Assembly (NCBI RefSeq): GCF_024713945.1
Contig: NC_134678.1
Coordinates: 1,984,001 to 2,048,000, forward strand
Source: Dermatophagoides farinae
Taxonomy: Eukaryota > Arthropoda > Arachnida > Sarcoptiformes > Pyroglyphidae
Length of the DNA stretch: 64,000 bases
Direction of reading: 5' to 3'
The stretch's first letter is position 1. Every line of letters begins with the position of its first letter. The notes beneath the pieces were generated by a model, which was not told where the DNA came from, made no database searches, and worked only from the letters and a program-made list of their open reading frames with translations. The position numbers and the translations under genes are program-made. Of this stretch, positions 27,110 through 42,931 are shown piece by piece.

Positions 27110-28881
27110 TTATTGTTGAGACAGTTGTTGTTGTTGTTGTTGTTTATGACTAGAATGATCGATTAATATCCATTCACCATCTAAACGTTGTGGAACTGTA
27201 TCTTTTTTTCTCATCAATTCAATCATTTGTTTAGCAAATGATGAACGAGTTTTTTGTAGATTCATTTTCTCTGTTGTCAGATGAATATAATGGGCTGATG
27301 AATCTTCAATCAGATGTGGATTGTTTCGTTTCTCCTCCAATTCTTTTATTCTATTCATCCAAAATTCACATTCAGATTTCATTCGATATAATTTTAATGC
27401 TGATTTGCGATGATTTTCAAATACAATCATTGATTGACTATTCTGAACGTTTGGTGGCGGTGGTACAAAATGTGGCGGTAGAAACAAATGAGCATTAAAA
27501 TATTGGAATAATTCTTGAATTTTTTCTTCTGAAATTTCTTGATTTTCATTCACATTTTCCTGAGCTAATATGATTTGAGCATCACTTGAATTGGATCGTT
27601 TATGACCGACATTTGGTTTCGGTATTCTTGGCATTAGACAATCGTCAGAAAATATGGTATTATTGGTGGAATTCTAATAATAAACAAAATGGTCACATTT
27701 AACAACAATAATAATTAATAGAAATTTAAACATAACTTACAGTGCCAGTATTAACATTGGAAATGTTGGCTATTCTGATATATTCAAAATTTTCTTGTTT
27801 TATCGGATTGATCTCATCGTTTGCTTCATTAGGACATAAGCTCAAGATTTTTTCCATAATTATAACAACTTTTTCCATTGAAGGACGTTTGGAATGATCA
27901 TAATCCCAACAATCGGTTATTAATCGTCGCAAAATTTCTGGACAATCACGCATCATTGGCGGTCTTGTACCATTTTGTATAGCCCATAATGTGGCATAAT
28001 TATTATCAAAATTCTGAAAAGGAGCTTTTCGTGACAATACTTCCCAAAGGATTATTCCCCAGCTAAATACGTCACATTTTTCGGTATATTTTTTCGAACG
28101 AAATACTTCTGGTGCCATCCAACGAGGTGTTCCCAGATTTATTGACATTGTTGTTTGTTTTTCTCGAGCCGTACCAAAATCACAAATTTTTAATGTACGA
28201 CATTTGTTTGTCAAAAGTAAACTATATATATATTTAGGACAACAAAATAATGCATTAGAACACCTGTCTGTGTAGGACACATGCACATACTTTAATGGTT
28301 TAAGATCACGATGAAGAATATTTAATGAATGTAGATAATGGACAGCACGAGCACATTGTAGGCACCAGGAAATGGAATGAGCCAATGTATATTTCACTGT
28401 ACGCATATTTGTTGCATGTAAAACTAAATATAATGACAAAATCATATAGATAGATTATAATATTATTATAGATTATGAAACATTCATAATTACAATTAAA
28501 AAGATTGCCACCATCAGCGAATTCTAGAATAAGGCCAAAATCATTTTTTTCAACATTCAATGTAGTTCCATAAACACCAATAATATTTTCATGTTTGACA
28601 CGTGACAATTGTTCGGCTTCTTTGAAAAAATCTTTTTTATTATAAATATATTTGATGGCAACTTTTTGTCCTTTCCATGATGCTTCTTTTACATAGCCAA
28701 AAGTACCATAACCGAGCATCTAAATGAGAATTTAAAAAAAAATAGTAAAAACAATTCATAACAGGTTGAATAAATAAATAAAATATACATTAGCAGCGAT
28801 AAATTCTCCTGGATCAATATATGGAAGATTTATATGATTTAATGATAAATCTTCAAATTGATTATCAACCGAATCATTCAT
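27110..28881 (-). CDS. Tak1: TAK1 / MAP3K7 serine-threonine kinase
   Basis: The MAP3K that relays Imd/TNF/TGF-beta-type signals to JNK, p38 and NF-kB kinases. Five exons fit by phase: 28881-28789, 28719-28494, 28423-28291, 28221-27741, 27673-27110, total about 498 residues. Glycine loop GYGTFG at 34-39, Lys54 in VAIK, catalytic HRDLKPLNLLL (Asp146), DFG at 165-167 and WMAPEVF. SISWCLQCARAVHYLHS and EKCDVFSWGIILWEV are near-diagnostic for TAK1 (MSWCLQC, EKCDVFSWGIILWEV). The C-terminus keeps the TAB2/3-binding coiled coil: SQSMIVFENHRKSALKLY resembles ESMAVFEQHCKMAQEYMK of human MAP3K7. It is shorter than the human protein (579-606) because the middle linker is reduced. A Gln run precedes the stop. 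The 69-bp third intron has no in-frame stop. Identity is confident. Confidence 0.94.
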
Positions 28882-29688
28882 AATTGGGCAGCAATTTATA
28901 TATAATGTAAATGTAAAATATAATGAAAATGGAATGATTAAAAATTTTTGATTTAGATTCAGGTAAGTATGATCAGGTTAAATTCATATAGACCATCATC
29001 ATCATCATCAATATAAACCACCACCTCATCATCATCATCATCAGCATGATCGAGCTATCAAAAAAAAAAAAAAAAAAAATATCCAAGAGACAAAAATAAA
29101 ATGAATGAAAACAAACAAAAAAACAAAGAAAAAGATGCGGACAAAAACATAGATTAATGCGACATCTATCGAATAAAAGAATTAATTGAATTGACACTTG
29201 TTGAAATTTTTTTTTTGTTTGTTTGGAATGTTTATTGCTGAAAATTAATACTTTATTCGATTTGATTTTTTTTTTAAATCTGGTCCAGTTTTTTTTAGAA
29301 TTTCATCTAGCCACATGACAATGAAATTGACATATTTTAAGGAAAAGAACACAAAATTATTTTGATTGAATTTTGATAACGGAAAAGGTTAATTGGAAAT
29401 CATCGGTATTAATCATACTACAAAAAAAAATGCCTCACATGTTATTTTTCTTGAATATGGTAAATGCAATCATGGAATGGATTTTGTTTAAAACTAATCA
29501 AGTGTTTCATTTTTTTTTTAGAAAAAAATAGCAATCAATTAGAAAAATGTATTTTGAATGAATGTAGAAAAAAAATTGTCATTACTGTTATTCGGAATAT
29601 AGTTTGGAAATGTGATTTTTGCCATTTCGGAAATGTTTTGGATTTTTTTTTGTTTTTTTTTTCACCAAGCTATCTTCTTCTGTCAATT
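28882..29688. other. Intergenic DNA between TAK1 start and actin-1 stop
   Basis: Contains (CAT)n near 28995-29008 and 29029-29042, poly(A) near 29060 and the TAK1 upstream region. An AATAAA on the minus strand near 29229-29234 could end the actin-1 transcript. No gene seen. Confidence 0.5.
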
Positions 29689-33565
<3,877 letters not shown>

Positions 33566-33921
33566 TTACTAATCAAAAGGAAACGCCCTTCTTTTGCTTA
33601 TATTCCCTCCACAACAAAGAAAAAACATTAGAACTTACCAAAAATTTAGAATTTGGTTTTTCTTTACAACAAAAAAAATGATTCAAAAATAAATTGGTCG
33701 GTAAATTAATTTCAATTGATGAAAATCGTAAAGGAATGTGTTTGTTTTTTTTTTAAAATAATTTTGTCGGAATGCTGATAAAACACACAGAAATGAGCAC
33801 AAAAAACACACCGTTGAAATTTTTTTCGAAAAAAAAAGTAAACGAACGAAACAAAAGCCAATAATGAAATGATGAGGAATACGATCAGCTTTAAAAAAAA
33901 TCAAATGATCAATGGCTGTAT

Positions 33922-33952
33922 ATGAATTAGGGGCGAACCGGCTTGCTTATAA
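33922..33952 (-). promoter_or_regulatory. Putative core promoter of actin 2 (TATA + Inr-like)
   Basis: Minus strand TTATAAGC (33952-33945) with TTCAT (33926-33922) about 28 bp downstream. It sits in a short G+C-richer island. Together with the inferred 5'-UTR intron donor at 33638-33633 this gives a plausible non-coding first exon of roughly 285 bp. Confidence 0.45.
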
Positions 33953-34246
33953 TAAGTATCGTTGCAGTTTTTTTTTTTTTTTAGTTAAGGTGGTGATGTC
34001 GTAGTGGTATTGAATAATGGAATGTAGTATAGATATGATTAATACATACAAGGTGGTTGTGTTGTTTTATGTATCAAACAAATCCGACAGTGGTTGTGTT
34101 TGTAATAAAAAAAAAACAGGACATTTTTACGGGCAACAAACGAAAAAAATTTTTTGCCCATCACTCACTCTCTTTCACATACACACAAACACATACTCAT
34201 AGACCAAACAGGCGTGGCCATTTGATTCAAAAACTCAAAAACATGA

Positions 34247-34256
34247 CCATATTTGG
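34247..34256. promoter_or_regulatory. CArG box (SRF-type site) upstream of actin 2
   Basis: CCATATTTGG matches the CC(A/T)6GG consensus exactly. It lies about 320 bp before the inferred actin-2 start site. CArG boxes are the classic serum-response-factor sites of animal actin genes. No equally good copy was noticed upstream of actin 1. Confidence 0.4.
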
Positions 34257-34792
34257 AAATTTCTCGATCACAAATATCGATCCAAGGCGGAGTTTTTTTT
34301 TACAATCACTCACACACACACACACTCAGTGTATCAATGAGAGTATACCTCTACAAAAACCACCATTATGATGATGATGATGGCCGAACAGTGGTAAAAC
34401 AATGAAATCTCATCCGCCATGACTCATGTATTCATGTTTTTTTTTCAACGAAAAAAAAAATAAAAAAAAATACAACTCCACCGCATTGCGCCGGCTGGTT
34501 TTTTTTTCAGCAAATTCTTTTTTTTCTGTTTGTTTGTCTGTTTGATAATTTTCATTTCATTTTTTTTTTTTTTTTAGATTTCGAATCTGATATTATGATG
34601 ATGATGATGATAATGACCATGATGATGATTGTCGAGAAAAAAGAAAACAAGATTCTTTCTCTTCATCATTTATTTCGTTTTTCTTTTGATGATGATGATG
34701 ATGATTCTTACCCTTCACCCCCAACCATGGTATCATCATCATCATCATCATCGTCACTATCAATGTATTTCTATTTGTTGATCATAGCTATA

Positions 34793-34821
34793 GAAAGAGA
34801 GAGAGAGAGAGAGAGAGAGAG
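34793..34821 (+). repeat. (GA)n microsatellite
   Basis: An uninterrupted GA run followed directly by four or so GTA units, within a larger cluster of TGA and TCA triplet repeats at 34594-34755. Confidence 0.9.
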
Positions 34822-37800
34822 TAGTAGTAGTAGATGTGTGTATATCTTATTCGTCCACATCATAAACATGGACAATCAAAAACTCTAAAATGTTTTGAAT
34901 GTTTCTGGATGTTTTTGTTTTCGCTTTTAGTTTTTTTTTTTTGGTTATACATAAATATGAATCTTGATGATATTGATGATACCAGAAATTAAACATTATG
35001 TATGAATCAAAAAAAATAAAAAAATTCATTGCCAATGATCAGTGCAATGTTGTTATTCAATGTCAATGTTTAATATACACACACACCCAAACCAGAAAAA
35101 AATTGATGATGATGATGCATACGGATCCCAATCGATCTTAATCATCATCATCATCATACCTCAATCCTTGTTATATTGATCTAATTTATAATCGAAATAT
35201 ACAATCAAATCCTATGCAATAATCTTATCAAGTGACCAAGGAAGTTTTATTTCAATTTTTTTTTGTTATTTTGAAATTTCAATTTCAATTGGGAGTTTTA
35301 TCCATCATCCAAAAAAAAAAAAAAAAAATAAACGGAATCAATTTCATCATTTCTATACAATCAATGTAACTATTTGACTTAAATCAATTATTAATTATTT
35401 TTGTCACCTAGACATTTTAAACATAGTCAACACATAAAATGATGTTGTTGGATTATTACCACACACACACACACACACACATATCACACATCATTGATGT
35501 TATGATTTTACTATTATATGGGCATAATTCGGTAATAACAACAAAATCTTTTTTCATTGCCTACACACATAGTGGCCAGCAAAAGCCTACACACACACAC
35601 ACACTGAAGTTTATATGATTAGAAATGAAAATGGAGAAAGTGAAAACAAATAAAAAAACCGTTTTTTATTCAATTTTGATTGAAATTAGGATACAATTTG
35701 GAATTGGAACAATTATTTATCAGTTGTTGTTGTTGTTGATGCTGTTGCTGTTATCATCCCTTGACACCGAAAGTAAAGTTTGAATAAAATAAAATAAAAA
35801 ACAACCGCGCCAATCTTTTTGTGCGTGTGTGTGTGTGTGTATTCTCGTTGTAATGAATTATAAATGAAAAATCATGCCGAATTTTGTTGTCGCCCACCTA
35901 AATTTTCTGTTTCTCTCACTCTCTCTCTTTTCCTTTTTTTTTTACTAATTCGGTTGTTGATCATGAACCTTGAACTGGAAAAAAAAGATTTAAATAATGG
36001 AAAATAATGGAATGATGATGAAAAATAATAAAAAAATCATACCGAATGATTCGAATGGAATTAATAATAAAAAAAAAATGCTGTTATTCGTGGAAAAAAA
36101 ACTCTTTTACAGATGTGAACAAAAAAAAATTCTCAGAATCATCAGAACCATATAATAAATCTAAACATAGTGACATGCACATTTATTCAAATCGAAAAAC
36201 GAGACAAATAAAAAAATGTTTTTCGTGTCTACAATCATAAACAGCAAATTTGTCCCATTCATCATATCATCATCGGAAAACTGATCAAATGTGAATGCTT
36301 GAATTCAAACAGACATAACGATCAAATGTTGAATGAAATAAATCGACACCATGTGTCATGTGTATCGTTCTTTTCGTTGTAGTTAAATGTTTGTATGTTG
36401 TTATCTTATGATGATTGTCGCGTGTCTGGTATGTGGTCAGATTATTTTAATCACAGAATAGCTGCTGATTGATATGAATAACTGGCCAGATGTATACCCT
36501 GTTTGTGTTTGTGTTTGTATGTGTGTGTTTATGTCTGTGTGGCCATACTAAATACACCATGTGTTGACCATATTATTATTCTCTCGACAATATGTTTGAA
36601 AATCTTTCAATCAGTATACAATTGAATAACAAATAAAAATGAATGAATGAATAAATCTATAACCGTAAATCTATCATGTTAAATGCTAAAAATAGATTCA
36701 ATTTAAACGTTCATCATCACATTCTTTTTGTTCATTCATAAATTTTAAATAAAATAATTTTGAATTGACAAATGAGGAATTTAGACAAGCTCAAACAAAA
36801 TAAAGTTCAAGAAAAAAAAACGTGAACAAACAAAAAAAAAATATGCAGTTGATTAATTTTTATTTTTATTTTTCTTCTTCATATATATTGAATTTAATTT
36901 GATTCGAACGATCAGTATCATCATCATGATTTTAATGATGATGATCATCATAATTATTGCCTCTTTATATACAATATAATAGATTAAACGTGAACGATGA
37001 ACATATCGATTGTTTTGTATTGGATTATATTATAAACCATCGGGACTAATCAAAATCATTGATTTGTTCATTTATATTTTAATTACCTCGAATATAAATG
37101 CTTTTTTCGGTACAATACAATATGTACAAGATTGAAATGATTGATCTGTTTCAAAAATAAATAATCAAACATCTGAACAACAACAACAACAATATTTACA
37201 TACATCATTCATATATATATTTTGTTGTGTTTCGATGAATTAGTTTGAAATAACGGAAAATGAAATTTCTTTTGATAAAATTGAAGAAAAATATTTCGAT
37301 CCAAAGGATAAATTTTCATTTCATCATTCCATATGATCACAGTGTAAAAAGTTTAAGCATTTCAAACCAAAAAAAAAACGGTTATTCGACCCATTTTTGG
37401 CATCAAAAAAAAATTTTTTTTCATTTAAAGATAAACACATTCATTGATACGGTAAAAATTGCATAAATTATAATTATTATTTCCTATCTTCAGATAATAA
37501 CAATCGTGTCTTATGTATTAACGCAAGAAGCTATATTACTGACAACACTGTATTTTACTGAATGAAAAAAGTCAAAAAAAAAAAAAATAAAAATCACCAT
37601 TTCATAATGATTTCGGTGATTGTTGATTATTATCTGCAAATGAGAAATAATTAGAAAGAAAAAAATCTCATCAAAAAAAAATAGTGAGATTCATTTGGCC
37701 ACTTGCAATATGATCAACTTGGTGTTGTGTGTGTCTGTCCGTTTTTATTTATTTATTTTTTGATGATGATTTCCTTTCATTTTCATTTCATTTTTATCTC

Positions 37801-37925
37801 TCGTTTTTTATTCGCTGCTATTTTTACCCGTTCATCATCATCATCATCATAATATGTGGTCAATTATCAATAACAAATATGTAAAGAAAAAAAAAATCTT
37901 AGCCTTTTGTATGATGAAAGCTAAC

Positions 37926-37945
37926 TAGCTAGCTATAGCTAGCTA
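37926..37945. repeat. 20-bp perfect palindrome of AGCT/CTAG units
   Basis: The 20 bp read the same on both strands, centred on TATA with TAGCTAGC arms. It can fold into a cruciform or be a dimeric binding site. No gene lies nearby. Confidence 0.5.
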
Positions 37946-39894
37946 TGGCAACAAAAAAAAAAAAGAAGATGGATTGATCCGGACATATTGGATTGTATCC
38001 ATTGCTTTGCGATTTAGATACTTTCATTGGAAACGATGATTGCATACATCTCAACAAGAAGGTGGATAAATTGTATTTGCATACGCTCGACATACACTCA
38101 CATACCTTTATCAATCAATTCTATTTGACATAATATGATGGTTATTATTATTATTACTTACACCCAATGAATGAGAGATGAAAAATGGCCACATTTTTTT
38201 TATTTTACCTGTGACATATAAAAATCATATATCTTTTGGCTCAAGTAACAAATATTTTTTTTTATTGTTTGTTTTTTGCTTTCAAGTGTTTTTGTCTTGT
38301 GTGTGTGGGTGTGTGTTTTTTGATCATAGAATTTTCGAGGTTATTGAATAAGAAAATCCAAAAAAAAAAACAAATTGCAAATAAATTCATTCAATACTAA
38401 CACGTCACCAAAACCAAATTATTACGGTATATTCAACAATGACAAAAAAAAATCCTGACAACATTGCCTTTTCTTATTTTCTAACTTGTTGTTGTTGCAC
38501 TGTTTGTTATACCTGTTGATTCGATATATATATATCATTATGCACATAACATACACATTTTTTCTTTTCTTTTTTTACGACATTTATCTATAGTTTCAAT
38601 CGGAAAAAAAATCATCAAAAAAAAGTTAATTAATTTGATCCAGATAAAAATGATGATGATGATGACAATGAGGACATCAAATAATGATGATAAAAAAAAT
38701 GATAATCTTGTTAATGATGAAAAAAAAGAAATTTTTTTCTTAAGAAGACTATAATCGTGTAATAGACACCCAAACAACATTTGTAATTGAAATTATGTTT
38801 CTGAAATTTTATGATGATGATGATGACGATGATGATCACTTATCATCATCATTATTTGACAATGATTATAGAGATATATATAGTCGATGAACAAATGATG
38901 AAATACGGGGTGTCATATATAATGAAATGAAATCGCCCCCCCCAAAAAAAAATGAAAAAGTGAAAAATTCAGGTATATTTCAGGTTCTTTTGCTTCATTG
39001 GATCCAAGATTATCATCATCATTATTGCCATCATAAATGTCTTTTTTTTTGTATTGTTTTTGTTTTCAAATAATCATCAGTTTAGATTTATGTTCGATGA
39101 TGAACAAACAAATAGAAAAATGGTTGATGATCAATTATATTGATTGGATGGATTTCACTATCTAAGCTAGATCTTGATTATCGAGGGAAATTTTTTTTTT
39201 TCTTCATTATTCACAAAATCGCTGTGTGTGAGTGTGAATGTTCGCTTCAATCGATCAATTGTTTTCGACTTTGACATTCAATATCCAATTTGATAATCCA
39301 TGATACATTTGGGATGAATATCGATTATCAGGATAAAATGAAATTTTCTGAATGAAGAAAACAAAATTATTTCGACTATAAATAGTGTAATAATGATACA
39401 ATCAATGAGGATCATTAATCATTGAATTGGAAAAATTCAAACGAATTTTTTTTCTGATAAACAAAGAAAATTTATTCGATTTGAAATAAAAGAGAATCCA
39501 TAAACAAAATGTCAACAAACTATCCATTTATTTTAATCATGTATAATTTGATTGATTCTTATGAAAAATAAAACCACCGCCACCACAAACATTTCATTTC
39601 ATATTCATATTCATTTTTTTTTTGTTGCTGCACCGGAAAACTAAATGGAAAACAGGATGGAATTTTGCTTTTTTTGTTTGTTTGTTTGTCAATTTGAAAT
39701 TTATCATTCTCAATAGCCAAATGACAAAAAATTTACACCGAATTTTTTTTCCGCTTTGATAACAGATTTACAGATTCTTCAGAATGGCTTCGCCCATTTA
39801 TTAACTCTTTTTTTTTGTCAACAGGATTCAGTTGAAAATTTTTTTTTGTTTTGTTTGAATTTCAAACGAAACAGAAAAAAAATCATTTAACCGT

Positions 39895-40070
39895 TTAAAA
39901 TTGTCGAGTATTTTTAATTTTGATTCCCCTCTGGTTCTTTCTGGTTAATTGTAGACAAATTTTTTCAAGTCCCCATTTATCTTGTGGTGATGAATGAAAT
40001 CGAAAATAAAAATATTCAAAATTTGTTGCATTATGATTGCCATCAGCTAATAATAATAATTGTCTGGTGT
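39895..40070 (-). CDS. Possible orphan terminal exon, unrecognised
   Basis: On the minus strand a pyrimidine-rich tract and AAATAG acceptor at 40071-40072 precede a 57-codon open frame that starts TRQLLLLADGNHNATN, contains FRFHSSPQDKWGLEKICLQL and stops at 39895. Its composition (Trp, Gln, Asp, His, few runs of Lys/Asn/Phe) looks more like protein than the repeat-derived frames around it. A GTACTA donor 72 bp upstream (near 40140) exists, but the exon it would close has an in-frame stop shortly before. No family was recognised. It may be a chance frame or the remnant of a gene. Confidence 0.25.
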
Positions 40071-40511
40071 CTATTTTTTTAAAAAGAAAACAAAAATTAG
40101 CCTCATTAATAGTAGAAGAAAAAAAAAGTATTATTAGTACCGGTTGCCGATATACGATATCTTCATTCAATCCATTGAAGATTTCTTATCATTCTTTCTA
40201 TATAGATTTGGTGTTCCAAATATGTAAAAAAAGCATTTACACAGATGAAAAAAAACTAGACAAAAGCGTCAATCATCATTATCATCATCAACGAAAAAAA
40301 AGTCATCTTGATATATTATAATAACAACATTTAAGATAGAAATCTATGAAGGAGAGAGAAAAAAAGAATTAAACAGACAAAAACATTGTTGGATAGAAAT
40401 GGTCATCATCATTATCATCAAAAATGTGTGAATGTTTACCGTTTTAGTCATATATCATCATCATTTGTTTCCATTTTTTTGTTCTTTCACCGGTTGATTT
40501 AAATCATTTGT

Positions 40512-40681
40512 AATTTAAGCCTACCAATGAAAAAAAAAATGAAAATCTTCAAGTTACAGTTAAATATCATATGTAGCAATCAACGAGAAAATAAATCTAA
40601 TAGTATCAGTATTCACAACTGGTGCATAATTGCTCCAATTTAAGCCTACCAATGAAAAAAAAAATGAAAATCTTCAAGTTA
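40512..40681 (+). repeat. Pair of 45-bp direct repeats
   Basis: The same 45 bp, beginning AATTTAAGCCTACCAATG and ending TCTTCAAGTTA, occur at 40512-40556 and 40637-40681, offset by 125 bp. Each contains a ten-A run of equal length, so the copies are recent or maintained. Confidence 0.85.
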
Positions 40682-41827
40682 AATATACCTTTGTTGGGAT
40701 TAGGATTTGTAGTCTTTATTTTCTCATAATTATCATTAATATCGTTTGCATTTTTTTCACATTTGATTTTGTCATCGTCGTCGTTGTTGTTTTTGATAAT
40801 GATGATGATGATGATCGCCATTGAAATTCATGTGAAAAACAAAAACCAACGATAATGTCAATTTTGCAGTCAGCTAATAAATGGATCGAATGTGTTTGGA
40901 TAATCGAAAAAAAAAATTTCAGCGACATGTACGACATCTTTCGGATGGAGTTTGAAACAAAAATCGATACAAATGATTTTATTTTTCACAGTTGTCACGA
41001 ATTTTATTATTATTTTCATATTTGAAAACAAATGTCATCATATCAAAGTTTATCTCAATCTTATCGATTGATGCTGCAACCATAGATTTGTTTTTATATG
41101 ACAAATGAAAATGATGTAAACAAATGTTATTGATTATTTTTTCACTTTTGGATACATCATGGAAATAATTAATGATGAATATCCCAAATGAATTCATGTT
41201 TGATTGATAAAGATAGTGTTTTTTTTTCTTTATTCTCAGATAAATTACTAATTGAAATCACATAATGTCTAGGTCAGCATGTATACATTTGTGAAATTAT
41301 TTGATCAAAATAAAAAATCAATTAATATTAGCATACGCCATAAATGTTAATATGAATTCTGTTCGGTCTAATGGTCATCACTGTCATCATCATCATCATC
41401 ATCATCAAGGTTAGTGTTTGAAATAGAATTTAATAAAAAAAAACTACTGCATTTCTTATATTCCAACAGATATATCTCGATGATGATAATGAGATTGATA
41501 TGTACACTCATCATAACAATTCCCTTGATGTTTTCTTCTTTTTTTTCGGCTATCGATAAAAGTGATTGTCAAACATCGTCATCATTATGATACTATTCAT
41601 ATATATCAAACTAAATTTTAGATTGATTTTCAATTTCCGACAAAAAAAACCAGACTAAACACGCATGTACGGATAAAGATTTATGAATCACATATATAAA
41701 AATGGATTCGATTCTGAAAATGAAAATATTTTTTTTTATACATTCTGATGATACTGATTTGGTGACCGATATAATTTAAATTTGGGTAATCATCAATTGA
41801 TTCAAAAAAAAAAAAAAATAGAAAAAA

Positions 41828-42552
41828 ATGCTTTCTACACACACATTGATTCTATGTTTGGTAATAATCCTACCATTTCTAGATGGTACAATTCAAGTGA
41901 TGACCAAAAATCAATTGGTACAAGATTGTAATTCGACACCAAGTCTTGAAAATGGTAAGTAACGTAGAAATGGTGTGCTTTTCAATTGACGAATTATATG
42001 AAATTTATTAATTAACATATTAAATTGATAGCAAAAAAAAACTTGCATGTCATGATGAATGTCAAATCAAAAACAATTAACCAACTAATCAAACCTTCCC
42101 ATTCTAATTAACAATGTATATGCTTTACAACAACAACAACAACAACGAAAACCCGCCTTTAACTAACATATTGCCAAATATGGAACTTGGATTAATTCAA
42201 AGTGAATGCTCAATTTTTAGTGAATGAAGTACGAAAATTCGTTGATAATTGTATCAAAACTAAAGATGGTATTCGATTCCGTAAACGATATCCACATCTG
42301 AACAAAATGATGAATTCAAATGAGATGAGTCCGGTATTATGGCTAAAAGATCCATTCCTTTTATCCACACCATCGACAACATCATTGCCATGCGATCCTT
42401 CTCATACATCATCATGTATGATTCAACCAACGCAACAACAACAACAATCACAATCACCATTCGAAGGAATGGATGAAAAATTGATCAAAAAAATTATTCT
42501 ATTAGAATTTTTGAATCAATTTCAACCACCAAAAGATACAAGCATTTTCTGA
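41828..42552 (+). CDS. Small secreted protein of unknown family
   Basis: Two exons, 41828-41954 and 42203-42552, joined in phase 1 (AAT G|TG), encode about 158 residues. The N-terminus THTLILCLVIILPFLDGT is a typical signal peptide. The mature part has four cysteines (QDCN, DNCIK, PCDP, SSCM), a dibasic stretch RFRKRYP that could be a convertase site, a Ser/Thr/Pro-rich middle, a five-Gln run and an amphipathic C-terminal helix (KLIKKIILLEFLNQF). No family was recognised. An AATAAA signal is present at 42828-42833. It lies 380 bp before a carboxylesterase on the same strand. A prohormone or lineage-specific secreted protein is possible; no function is assigned. Confidence 0.65.
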
Positions 42553-42931
42553 TGCATAATCTTTTTCATGTTTTGCTTCATTAATTTTGATTCCATATCA
42601 TTTTCAATCAAATTATGAAATCATACAAATTTTTTTTTATCATTCAACCATAATGTAGATGTCATGATATTGACAAATTGAATCATATCAAGTCAAAAAA
42701 AATGAACAGATTAAATAATCTTAAAAATGGAAATTTTTTTATGATTAAGAACCTCAACGTTATTTCAACACTAATTGTTACAATGATCAATCCAAGTTGT
42801 TAAAATTATTATATGATGATAAAATTAAATAAAATAAGAAATGACAAACATTGGAGTAAATCATATCATTGTGGTTGTTTGTAGAGTACATTTCGTACAT
42901 GATTTTTTGTTGTTTATGTTGTTGTGAAAAG

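Larger units (their letters stand above)
33953..41827. other. Long gene-poor region rich in simple repeats
   Basis: About 8 kb with no confident gene. It holds (TCA/TGA)n near 34600-34755, (GA)n near 34793-34821, (CA)n near 35460-35481 and 35589-35604, (GT)n near 35825-35840, (ATC)n near 37834-37850 and 41383-41406, a 20-bp palindrome at 37926-37945 and a 45-bp direct repeat at 40512 and 40637. A possible orphan terminal exon at 40070-39895 is listed separately. Confidence 0.55.

Noticed and set aside
28200-28300. Treating the TAK1 insertion starting KYVHVSYTD as normal coding sequence
   Set aside because: Removing 28222-28290 with GT-AG borders restores HRDLKPLNLLL exactly as in TAK1, so it is an intron; only its retention is speculative.
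34595-34888. 97-codon frame with poly-Met, poly-Asp, poly-Ser and Glu-Arg repeats
   Set aside because: It is a translation of the TGA/TCA/GA microsatellite cluster with no non-repeat domain.
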